From: Pseudomonadota bacterium
GTDB taxonomy: Bacteria > Pseudomonadota > Gammaproteobacteria > Steroidobacterales > Steroidobacteraceae
Direction: 5' to 3'
Assembly: GCA_021850555.1 (NCBI GenBank)
Contig: JAJZLX010000500.1
Location: forward strand, 1 to 5,003
DNA: 5,003 nt
In this document: in pieces, positions 1 to 5,003 of the stretch
Numbering within the stretch: the first letter of the stretch is position 1
Layout of the letters: the number at the start of each line of letters is the position of its first letter
Made by a program: the position numbers and the translations under genes
The notes under the pieces: model-generated
What the model was told of the DNA's origin: nothing
The model's input: only the letters and a program-made list of their open reading frames with translations
Databases searched by the model: none

Positions 1-1
1 A

Positions 2-166
2 CTCCCCATCCTTGTTTCGAGGTCTGGACTCCCCCTCTTCGATCCCACGCTCTATGTCCTGGCCGAGCTCCGGGCTCGGAACCGTTCCGGCGCCACGATC
101 GAGCAGGCCTTGCGCGCGATCATGGTGTTGCGGTCGGCATTCTCGATGGATGGGCGGGGAAACTGA
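2..166 (+). pseudogene. Tyrosine recombinase (phage-type integrase) N-terminal fragment, truncated at its 3' end
   Basis: An open frame enters from the left edge and ends at a TGA at 164-166, giving about 54 residues. It contains PLFDPTLYVLAELRARN followed by SGATIEQALRAIMVL. This pattern resembles the start of site-specific integrases, where a short leader is followed by the SAM-like core-binding helices. An intact integrase of this kind usually runs several hundred residues and ends in a catalytic domain with an R-H-R-Y set. None of that is present. The resemblance stops at about position 130, after which the frame reads unrelated residues and then the stop. The break coincides with the appearance, in another frame, of a different mobile-element gene, so an internal deletion probably joined the two. 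The true start lies outside the window. The identification rests on recalled family character, not on a search. Confidence 0.55.
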
Positions 167-564
167 CGTGGTAAGCTCTGATCGAGGCAATCGAGCGCCG
201 CACCCACGCTCGGTATTCCCGGCAAGCGCTGCACAAGCACCAGCGAATCCGGCGGGCGTTCAGCGTCCGCAAGAAGGCCATGAGGCCGGGATCCGACAAA
301 GGAGAGGAAAAGGATGGCCCTCCGGAGCTACGTGCCACCATGCAGCGCATGGCACGTCTGGAAGCCGAGAACGAAAGGCTGCGGACCGAGAACGACCAAC
401 TGCTCGAGCAGTTTGCCCGATGGGCTTACAATGCACATACACGGGGGCTCGATGAGAAATTTCTGAACCGCGTCCTGCCAAGTGTGAATCGCGGTCAGAC
501 CGTGCATGAATCCACCCACGATGATCATCGCCCGGGAAGGAGTGTGGGTTCGCGAATTCCGTGA
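139..564 (+). pseudogene. Remnant of a coiled-coil accessory gene of an integrase-type mobile element
   Basis: In the third-position-1 frame the sequence reads GWAGKLTW, a TAA stop at 172-174, then ALIEAIERRTHARYSRQAL and onward without interruption to TGA at 562-564. Sense flows across the stop, so the TAA looks like a nonsense mutation in an older gene rather than its boundary. Residues encoded from about 340 to 420 form a leucine- and glutamate-rich coiled coil (RLEAENERLRTENDQLLEQ), followed by FARWAYNAHTRGLDE. Small coiled-coil proteins like this often sit behind the integrases of multi-recombinase transposons, where they are thought to assist transposition (general knowledge, not proved here). 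The 5' end is missing and no native start codon is visible. An ATG at 280 could still initiate a 94-residue coiled-coil product, but it has no convincing ribosome binding site. The boundary with the integrase fragment is approximate. Confidence 0.5.
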
Positions 565-569
565 TCTTG

Positions 570-586
570 GCGCCGGTCGCCGGCGC
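570..586. other. GC-rich hairpin downstream of the mobile-element remnant
   Basis: GCGCCGG (570-576) and CCGGCGC (580-586) are perfect complements around the 3-base loop TCG, six bases after the stop of the coiled-coil remnant. The place suits a terminator, but no T-run follows, so intrinsic termination is doubtful. It may be a weak pause site, an element end, or chance in GC-rich DNA. Confidence 0.3.
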
Positions 587-590
587 GAAC

Positions 591-731
591 ATGCTGGAGT
601 TGCTGTTTGGTCATCGTGTCAAGGCTGAGAGTGATCTGATTGACCCGACGGGGCGCGTCGTCGCCGGATATCTCATCGGGTTTCAAGTCGCGTTGACAAC
701 CGCCCGCACCGGTGTCACACTAAAGACGTGA
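591..731 (+). CDS. Doubtful 46-residue ORF upstream of the GntR gene
   Basis: ATG at 591 opens a 46-residue frame containing MLELLFGHRVKAESDLIDP and GRVVAGYLIGF, closed by TGA at 729-731. The frame has no stop upstream until 522-524, so it could also be the tail of a broken gene. There is no good Shine-Dalgarno sequence before the ATG. The 3' part runs through the promoter and operator of the GntR operon and its stop overlaps the GntR GTG start, which would be unusual for a real independent gene. I do not recognise the protein. It is listed because the composition up to about residue 31 looks protein-like and the stretch is otherwise unexplained. Confidence 0.2.
   Translation: MLELLFGHRVKAESDLIDPTGRVVAGYLIGFQVALTTARTGVTLKT
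693..721 (+). promoter_or_regulatory. Likely promoter of the GntR-ABC operon
   Basis: A perfect -35 hexamer TTGACA lies at 693-698. A weak -10 region follows: CACACT at 716-721 gives a 17-base spacer and ACACTA at 717-722 an 18-base spacer. The -10 region sits inside the operator, so a bound repressor would block RNA polymerase. Transcription would begin at or only a few bases before the GTG at 728, implying a leaderless or nearly leaderless mRNA. That agrees with the lack of a Shine-Dalgarno sequence there. Confidence 0.5.
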
Positions 732-734
732 CAC
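712..734. promoter_or_regulatory. Operator 1, GTGTCAC-N9-GTGACAC, at the GntR start
   Basis: Perfect 7-base inverted arms lie at 712-718 and 728-734 with a 9-base spacer. The right arm contains the GTG start codon of the GntR gene. An identical arrangement recurs at 3737-3759. GntR-type dimers bind such palindromes, and a site over its own -10 region and start codon is a classic position for autorepression. The assignment to this regulator is an inference from position and duplication. Confidence 0.7.
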
Positions 735-1129
735 TACTGCGCGTCGATTTCCAGGCCGGCAAGTCGATCTTCGACCAGGTGGTATTCGCGGCGATCAAGG
801 CATTCGTCAGCGGCGAATTCCGGCCGGGCCAGCAGTTTCCCTCCGTGCGCGCGCTCGCGGCCGATCTCAAGATCCATCCCAACACGGCGCACAAGGTGGT
901 CCACCACCTGATCCAGGAGCGCTGGCTCGAGGCCCGTCCGGGAATCGGCACCGTGGTGGCCGAGCGCCCGGATGTGCGGCCCGCAGATCGCAAGCGCCTG
1001 CTGAGGCAGGAGGTCGAGCAGCTGGTGGTCGAGGCCAAGCGGGTGGGAGTGCCGCTCGAGGACCTCCTCGAGACGATTGAATCCCAATGGCGAGCCCTCG
1101 AGATGGGCGCCGGAGGCAAAAGACAATGA
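728..1129 (+). CDS. GntR-family transcriptional regulator, YtrA subfamily
   Basis: A 133-residue DNA-binding regulator. Residues about 8-79 form the GntR winged helix-turn-helix: SIFDQVVFAAIKAFVSGEF, then PGQQFPSVRALAADLKIHPNTAHKVVHHL as the recognition part, then the wing, which ends in ARPGIGTVV. The C-terminal region (about 80-133) is only two helices (RKRLLRQEVEQLVVEAKRVGV and DLLETIESQW). This short form, lacking a large ligand domain, is typical of the YtrA subfamily, where the helices serve dimerisation. The start is GTG at 728: it yields the usual N-terminus before the winged helix. No Shine-Dalgarno is seen, so translation may be leaderless. Its TGA overlaps the ATPase ATG by four bases (ATGA). 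It probably represses its own operon, and the downstream one, through the GTGTCAC-N9-GTGACAC sites. The effector is unknown. Confidence 0.9.
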   Translation: MTLLRVDFQAGKSIFDQVVFAAIKAFVSGEFRPGQQFPSVRALAADLKIHPNTAHKVVHHLIQERWLEARPGIGTVVAERPDVRPADRKRLLRQEVEQLVVEAKRVGVPLEDLLETIESQWRALEMGAGGKRQ

Positions 1130-2034
1130 CGAGCGCTATCGTGCAGACGGAGGCGCTGTGGCGCCGATTCGGGCGCCACGAGGCATTGCGGGGTCTCAAC
1201 TTGTCGGTACCCGAGGGCAGCGTCTACTCCTTGATTGGCGCCAACGGTGCCGGCAAGACGACAGCCATGAAGGTGCTCGTGAACCTGATCGGGCCGACGC
1301 AAGGCGCGGCCAGGGTACTGGGTGTCGATACCCGCAAGCTTTCGCCCAGGGCTCTGGTGCAGATCGGCTACGTTTCGGAGAACCAGGTGCTGCCCCGGCG
1401 GATGCGGGTACGGGATTACTTCGATTACGTGCGCGGGTTCTACCCGGCCTGGGACCGGGCGCTGGAGGATTCGCTGAGAGAGCGCCTGCAGCTGCCGGCG
1501 CACAAGCGCATCGGGGCGCTCTCGCACGGCATGCGCATCAAGGTCGCGCCGGCCGCCGCGCTGGCCTACCGCCCGCGGCTTTTGATCCTCGATGAGCCGT
1601 TTGCGGGACTCGACGTGCTGGTACGCGACGAATTCATGGGAGGTCTGCTGCAACAGGCCGGGGACCTCACCATTTTGATCACTTCCCACGAGCTCGCCGA
1701 GATCGAGAGCGTCACCACCCATATCGGCTTCATCCACCAGGGCAAGATGTGGCTCGAGGAATCCATGGACGGCCTCAGCACCCGGGTTCGCGGGGTGCGC
1801 ATCACGCTGGAGAATCCGACCGGGATTCCCGCGCCATGGCCTCGCGAATGGCTCGAGGCGCGCGCCTTCGGCAACGTGCTGACATTCATCGATACCCGTC
1901 ATTCGCCGGAGAGTTTCGGCGAGCGGATTCGCTCGATGCTCGGTCCGGTGCGTCAGATCGACGTCGAGCCCCTGTCCCTCAGAGCGCTTTTCAGTGTCAT
2001 GGAGCGCTCGGCCCGTCGGGGAGCAACGCCATGA
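1126..2034 (+). CDS. ABC transporter ATP-binding protein (YtrB-like exporter ATPase)
   Basis: A 302-residue cytoplasmic ATPase that should power the permease encoded next. Walker A is GANGAGKTT at residues 38-46. The signature is LSHGM at 132-136, in place of LSGGQ. Walker B is LLILDEP at 152-158, followed by the D-loop GLD at 161-163 and the switch histidine H188 in TSHE. The Q-loop region reads GYVSENQ, with glutamate E85 where many families have glutamine; this and the altered signature are familiar in YtrB-type exporters. The last ~90 residues form an accessory C-terminal region of unknown role. ATG 1126 is chosen because GGAGG lies at 1112-1116, nine bases upstream, and it overlaps the regulator's stop as ATGA. 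An upstream in-frame ATG at 1087 is less likely. Proline 142, just after the signature helix start, looks unusual. The transported substrate is unknown. Confidence 0.92.
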   Translation: MTSAIVQTEALWRRFGRHEALRGLNLSVPEGSVYSLIGANGAGKTTAMKVLVNLIGPTQGAARVLGVDTRKLSPRALVQIGYVSENQVLPRRMRVRDYFDYVRGFYPAWDRALEDSLRERLQLPAHKRIGALSHGMRIKVAPAAALAYRPRLLILDEPFAGLDVLVRDEFMGGLLQQAGDLTILITSHELAEIESVTTHIGFIHQGKMWLEESMDGLSTRVRGVRITLENPTGIPAPWPREWLEARAFGNVLTFIDTRHSPESFGERIRSMLGPVRQIDVEPLSLRALFSVMERSARRGATP

Positions 2035-3668
2035 ACTCAGCAACGCTTCCCTGCACCCGGATCGGGGCGATCATGCGCAAGGATCTGCGGCTGCTGTGGC
2101 CGCTGGCTGCGGCGAGCGCCGTGCTGCAGGGTCTGTTGGGACTCCTTCAGCATCGTTCGACTCCGTTCGACATCGGGCTGCATCGAGCGATACCGGTGGC
2201 CCTCGTGACCCTGGCGCTGGTCGTGTCCATGGCCCTCGTGATCGTGATCACCGTGCAGCAGGATCCGCTGCCCGGCGCCAATCAGGACTGGGTCGTCCGG
2301 CCCATCCGTCGGCGCGACCTGCTGCTGGCGAAGCTGCTCGTCGTGGCTCTCTTCGTCCACGTCCCGATCTTTGCGATCCAGATCCTGCAGGGATACTCCG
2401 AGGGATTTCAATTCGGGCAGATTCTGCCGGCGGCGCTGCTGAGCAACATCGAGATCGCTCTGGTGTTCACGCTGCCGGTGACGGCGATAGCCGCAATGAC
2501 CCGAAACGTCGGCGAGGCATTCGTCGGATCGCTGGCTGTGCTGGTCGGTATCATCCTCGCATTTCTCGCCATCGCGGCGGTGCACTATGGCTTGACCCAT
2601 TTCTGGTCTCTCAACGAGCCGACGGGCGGTGCCGGTGTGCAGTGGGTGTGGCGCTCGCTCAGCCACCTCTGGCTCCTTGCGGTCACGGTCACGGCAGTGC
2701 TGCTGCAGTACTTTCGCCGCGGTACGTTGCGGGCCAGGACGCTGTTTGTCGGTGGCCTGCTCCTGTTCACCCTGGCGTCGTACCTGCCGTGGCGACCGGC
2801 GTTCGCCTTGCAGGAATGGCTGGGGCCGCACGCGGCGTGCCCACGGGTGACGATCCGTTCTGCAGCGGGTCAGTCGGTTCGCGTCGCGCGGATTGGGCGC
2901 CATGAACCTGCCGGCCTGCAACAAGTCATTCCCCAGGTGCTCCTGACGCTTCCCCTGCGCGTTTCTGGACTGCCCGCGAGGTCCATGCTGCACGTCGATC
3001 GAGCGGCGGTCCGGCTGTTGGGAAATGGCGGAGCGGCCTACCGCGGACTGGGAGACACTCCCGATCTGCAACGGTTCTCGGGTGGCGGCCGAGCCGTGCT
3101 TGAGCAAGGCTTTCCCCTTCTCAAGAAGATCTATCGGCGGCTGGCGCGCGGCCCGGTGACGGCGCGCATTGATTATTCGTTGACTCTGTTTCGAGAGCAG
3201 ACGCTGGGGATGCTCCCGGTGCCAGGTGATGCGCGAGTGCCCGAGCTCGGCCGCTGCGCCGACCGGCTGGATCCAAACGGCAAGGTTCTTGAAGTCGCCT
3301 GCATGACGATGGGTGCGGAGCCGCCCTGTATAGAGATTCATCTCCTCCCGCCCTCCGGCGCGGCGCAGACTTTCATGCGATGCGGCTTCGATTACGCGCC
3401 CGCGGCGCTGCGTTTCTCGGTGAACCCGCTCGCGCACCTCCAGTCCCAGGTGCGCCTCGCGCCGGGGATCGCCGCAGCGCTCGATGGAGCGCCCTCCGTG
3501 AGCGGCTATCGCATTCAGTTCCTCGAGTACGAGCCGCAAGCCCATTTTTCGCGAACAGTGGTCATTTCGCAGCTCGATCTCCCGGCCGGGCCTCAGGTCG
3601 CCGCGCCGGCCGCGGCACCGTCGCCACCGGCAATTCCGCAGCCGCAAGCGCCTGCCGGCCGCTCCTGA
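2031..3668 (+). CDS. ABC-2-type permease with large C-terminal extracytoplasmic domain
   Basis: A 545-residue inner-membrane protein, the probable partner of the preceding ATPase. Hydrophobic segments fall at about residues 22-40, 53-75, 101-119, 131-156, 162-187, 211-228 and 238-254, suggesting seven helices. The loop DWVVRPIRRRDLLLAKLL (86-103), between the second and third helices, is a pattern seen in ABC-2-like exporters. With the N-terminus inside and seven crossings, residues 257-545 would lie in the periplasm. That part has five cysteines (C270, C409, C424, C433, C451) which could form disulfides, and a Pro/Ala-rich tail (about 520-545). The ATG at 2031 overlaps the ATPase stop (ATGA), and GGGGAG at 2018-2023 sits seven bases upstream, so translation is likely coupled. 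Only one permease is encoded, so it may act as a homodimer. The substrate is unknown; cell-envelope compounds or antimicrobial peptides are possibilities by analogy only. Confidence 0.82.
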   Translation: MNSATLPCTRIGAIMRKDLRLLWPLAAASAVLQGLLGLLQHRSTPFDIGLHRAIPVALVTLALVVSMALVIVITVQQDPLPGANQDWVVRPIRRRDLLLAKLLVVALFVHVPIFAIQILQGYSEGFQFGQILPAALLSNIEIALVFTLPVTAIAAMTRNVGEAFVGSLAVLVGIILAFLAIAAVHYGLTHFWSLNEPTGGAGVQWVWRSLSHLWLLAVTVTAVLLQYFRRGTLRARTLFVGGLLLFTLASYLPWRPAFALQEWLGPHAACPRVTIRSAAGQSVRVARIGRHEPAGLQQVIPQVLLTLPLRVSGLPARSMLHVDRAAVRLLGNGGAAYRGLGDTPDLQRFSGGGRAVLEQGFPLLKKIYRRLARGPVTARIDYSLTLFREQTLGMLPVPGDARVPELGRCADRLDPNGKVLEVACMTMGAEPPCIEIHLLPPSGAAQTFMRCGFDYAPAALRFSVNPLAHLQSQVRLAPGIAAALDGAPSVSGYRIQFLEYEPQAHFSRTVVISQLDLPAGPQVAAPAAAPSPPAIPQPQAPAGRS

Positions 3669-3719
3669 GCGCTTCCGAAGCACTTGTGGGCCCGACCGCA
3701 CCCCGCTCGACGACGCTGC

Positions 3720-3751
3720 TTGACTTTTCGTAACACGTGTCACAGGATACT
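3720..3751 (+). promoter_or_regulatory. Possible promoter of the small membrane-protein operon
   Basis: TTGACT at 3720-3725 resembles a -35 box. GATACT at 3746-3751 matches the -10 consensus at four of six positions and lies in the operator spacer. The spacing between them is 20 bases, longer than ideal, so either box may be misassigned. Like promoter 1, the -35-like box ends 11-13 bases before an identical operator palindrome. The 50-odd bases between the permease stop and this point show no convincing terminator. Confidence 0.4.
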
Positions 3752-3759
3752 TGTGACAC
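3737..3759. promoter_or_regulatory. Operator 2, GTGTCAC-N9-GTGACAC, upstream of the small membrane gene
   Basis: Arms at 3737-3743 and 3753-3759 are identical to those of operator 1, with the same 9-base spacer, while the spacer sequence itself differs. Conserved arms with a divergent spacer are what a dimeric repressor site should show. The site is 24 bases before the GTG at 3783 and would let the GntR protein control the downstream genes. Confidence 0.7.
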
Positions 3760-3782
3760 AACAGATTGGAGGGTGATTCCCC

Positions 3783-3950
3783 GTGATTTTCACGATTTCC
3801 GGTCTATTCCTCACCCGGCTGCTCGTGGGACTTACGGCCTTGCTGGCGGCGGTGTTCGCCGCAGGTGTGTTCGTCGGTGAGAGGTTCGCGAAGCGCTGGC
3901 TGCTGCGCCGCGGAGGAAAAACATGTATCAGACCGATGCGATTCGAATGA
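3783..3950 (+). CDS. Small single-span membrane protein, 55 residues
   Basis: GTG at 3783 is preceded by GGAGGG at 3768-3773, nine bases upstream, and follows operator 2 directly. The product has one strong hydrophobic segment (about residues 5-33: ISGLFLTRLLVGLTALLAAV then FAAGVFVG), followed by a basic stretch with ERFAKRWLLRRGGK. The positive-inside rule puts this C-terminus in the cytoplasm. The last 28 bases overlap the next gene, whose ribosome binding site lies within this gene, so the two are probably translationally coupled. I do not recognise a family. It may be an accessory of the following membrane protein or of the ABC exporter, since all appear to share one repressor. A gene-calling program could easily miss it because of its size and GTG start. 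Confidence 0.55.
   Translation: MIFTISGLFLTRLLVGLTALLAAVFAAGVFVGERFAKRWLLRRGGKTCIRPMRFE
3912..3916 (+). promoter_or_regulatory. Strong ribosome binding site for the ATG at 3923
   Basis: GGAGG lies six bases before ATG 3923. It is the best Shine-Dalgarno sequence in this region and fixes the start of the broken membrane-protein gene, inside the coding sequence of the 55-residue protein. Confidence 0.6.
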
Positions 3951-4250
3951 GTGCGCCCTGGGACGGGAGCGCCACGCCCAAGCGGCGACGAAGTCGTGGC
4001 TTCTAGTGACACTCATCGGCCAATGGGCGTTTCTGTATTATTTGGCGAGCTTCTACGTCCGCGCGATCCTGACAGGATACACCCAGAGTGGAATCTGAAT
4101 CAGTTGCTCCCGCGGGGCGATGTCGCGGGTGACCCTCATTGGGACCGTTACTTCGGTGCGCATGTCATGCTCGCCGCGATCATCGCGCTCGGCGGCGCCT
4201 TCACGGGGCCGTGGATGGTGTGGATGCGGCGCGTGGGCCTGGGCGGGGCG
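3923..4250 (+). pseudogene. Frameshifted integral membrane protein gene, possibly DUF2306-like
   Basis: The ATG at 3923, with a strong Shine-Dalgarno, opens a frame ending in TAG at 4004-4006 after only 27 residues (MYQTDAIRMSAPWDG, then KRRRSRGF). Sense resumes in a second frame from about 3995 with WLLVTLIGQWAFLYYLASF and YVRAILTG, a typical first membrane helix, until TGA at 4096-4098. It resumes again in a third frame from about 4089 with WNLNQLLPRGDVAGDPHWD, then RYFGAHVMLAAIIALGGA, a second helix. Each junction is repaired by restoring one missing base. Stitched together this looks like the N-terminal half of a DUF2306-type membrane protein, in which a helix, a GD-containing loop and a GAH helix occur in this order; that name is a recollection, not a search result. 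After about 4200 the likeness is lost and the rest of the family's length is absent, so the gene appears truncated too. The 3' limit is approximate. Confidence 0.5.
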
Positions 4251-4286
4251 CCGCTGCGGCCCGCTCACCGTCAGCCTCGATGCAAT

Positions 4287-4305
4287 CCTGATCAAATGAT
4301 CCAGG
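4287..4305. promoter_or_regulatory. Imperfect palindrome upstream of the S41 peptidase gene
   Basis: GATCA-AA-TGATC at 4290-4301 is a perfect 5-base inverted repeat, and the flanks CCTG and CAGG extend it with one unpaired base. It lies about 75 bases before the likely peptidase start, in the stretch after the broken membrane gene. TTGACA occurs at 4321-4326, but no good -10 box is seen at normal spacing. It could be an operator or chance. Confidence 0.25.
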
Positions 4306-4376
4306 ACAATATTCAACCGTTTGACATGTATGTCTGCAAGAAAGCCGACCACTACTTCACTCTGGGAGACATGCAA

Positions 4377-5003
4377 ATGTATTTCCCAATCATGAAGCGA
4401 CTCGCTGCGACAAACATGGCTGTCGCGGTGTTCGTGCTCGCAGTGACAGCATTTGCCAATCCAGCGCATGCGCGCGATAACAAATCAATTCCGCAGCGCT
4501 ACTCTCATATCCAAGACTTGAACAACGCCGGAGCAGAACTCATTTACCGCGGGCCGCGCAAGGCGCCTCAACTCTTGCAGGCACTCAGAGAACTGCATCA
4601 GTCAATGACCGCGATTTCGAAACTGCAGTCGCGCTTACGCGAGGACTCCGCGTTTTCAGGGCGGGTCGCCAACCGACGCCGCGACAACCTCCGCTACCAG
4701 GCTGACGCATATGCGAAACTAGGTGACAGAAAAGAAGCTTTGACCTGTCTGGAAAAGTGGGCGACAGGTTCCGTCTGGGCGAACGAGGATCAGTGGCTGA
4801 TCAAAGATAAGAATCTTGCCGCCCTGCACGACGACCCGCGATTCAAGGCTCTGGTGAGGCGCTTCGACAATTTGAGTGCTCGTTGGGACGCGAGTGCCTT
4901 CCTGACGCCGGCGAAGCCGCTCAGCGAGGCCCAGCGCATCGCTGGGTTGTCCCTGTTCTGGTCGGAAGTCCGGTACAACTTCGCGCACTTTGCTCATGTC
5001 CCG
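4377..5003 (+). CDS. Exported S41-family peptidase (TPR plus tail-specific-protease-like), 5' part, cut by the window edge
   Basis: 209 residues are visible and the frame is open at 5003. Residues 1-32 form a signal peptide: a basic MKR at 6-8, a hydrophobic core (AVAVFVLAVTAFA) and an AHA cleavage motif at 30-32, so the protein should be exported. Residues about 104-164 look like a degenerate TPR unit (NLRYQADAYAKLGDRKEAL, then HDDPRFKALVRRF). Residues 182-209 (LSEAQRIAGLSLFWSEVRYNF, then AHFAHVP) match the opening of S41 peptidases in the CtpA/tricorn-core group, whose catalytic Ser-Lys part would lie beyond the window. Start choice: GGGAG at 4364-4368 is eight bases before ATG 4377; ATG 4371 is too close and ATG 4392 also gives a good signal peptide. 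The frame is open upstream to 3951 without a stop, but the signal peptide argues for starting here. No link to the ABC system is evident beyond position. Confidence 0.72.
   Translation, partial: MYFPIMKRLAATNMAVAVFVLAVTAFANPAHARDNKSIPQRYSHIQDLNNAGAELIYRGPRKAPQLLQALRELHQSMTAISKLQSRLREDSAFSGRVANRRRDNLRYQADAYAKLGDRKEALTCLEKWATGSVWANEDQWLIKDKNLAALHDDPRFKALVRRFDNLSARWDASAFLTPAKPLSEAQRIAGLSLFWSEVRYNFAHFAHVP

Noticed and set aside
300..316. Purine-rich Shine-Dalgarno-like stretch before ATG 314
   Set aside because: The frame it would open is about 50 residues of unlikely composition, and the run is explained by the coiled-coil reading frame through it.
715..2043. Long minus-strand open frame of 442 codons opposite the GntR and ATPase genes
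   Set aside because: It is antisense to well-supported genes, has a low-complexity Arg/His/Gln-rich product, and is expected in GC-rich coding DNA.
3669..3719. Possible intrinsic terminator after the permease
   Set aside because: The only inverted repeat, GCTTC-C-GAAGC, has a one-base loop and no T-run.
2037..3761. Long minus-strand open frame of 574 codons opposite the permease
   Set aside because: It is full of Arg, Gln and His repeats typical of antisense shadow frames and has no recognisable domain or start signal.
4006..4012. A third GTGACAC half-site
   Set aside because: It has no matching GTGTCAC arm at the 9-base spacing and lies in the broken coding region with no promoter pattern, so it is probably chance.
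3990..4098. Programmed frameshifting in the split membrane gene
   Set aside because: There is no X-XXY-YYZ slippery heptamer or obvious stimulatory hairpin at either break, and two successive events in one short gene would be improbable.

Overview
This is a high-GC window that looks like a chromosomal fragment from a proteobacterium. The ABC/GntR proteins resemble those of Gammaproteobacteria near the Xanthomonadales and Nevskiales, but that placement is an inference from protein character alone. All confidently called genes are on the + strand.

Layout. Positions 1-564 hold the wreck of a tyrosine-recombinase mobile element. It consists of an integrase N-terminal fragment joined directly to the remains of a coiled-coil accessory gene that carries an in-frame stop. 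Positions 565-727 hold a small hairpin, a doubtful 46-codon ORF, and the promoter/operator of the next operon. Positions 728-3668 are a tight three-gene operon with ATGA overlaps at both junctions: a short YtrA-type GntR repressor, an ABC-transporter ATPase, and an ABC-2-like permease with a large C-terminal extracytoplasmic domain. Positions 3669-3782 hold a second promoter/operator. Positions 3783-4250 hold a 55-residue membrane protein overlapping the start of a membrane-protein gene (possibly DUF2306-like) that is broken by two apparent single-base losses. From about 4377 to the window edge runs the 5' part of an exported TPR plus S41 (tail-specific-protease-like) peptidase gene.

How it fits together. 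The perfect inverted repeat GTGTCAC-N9-GTGACAC occurs twice, at 712-734 over the GntR start codon and at 3737-3759 just upstream of the small membrane gene. Half-sites and spacing are identical. The simplest reading is that the GntR protein represses its own ABC-exporter operon and a second membrane-protein operon immediately downstream. This resembles the design of Bacillus YtrA systems, in which a GntR repressor controls an ABC transporter that responds to cell-envelope stress. The substrate or inducer cannot be read from the sequence. I see no RNA gene, CRISPR array or intact insertion sequence.
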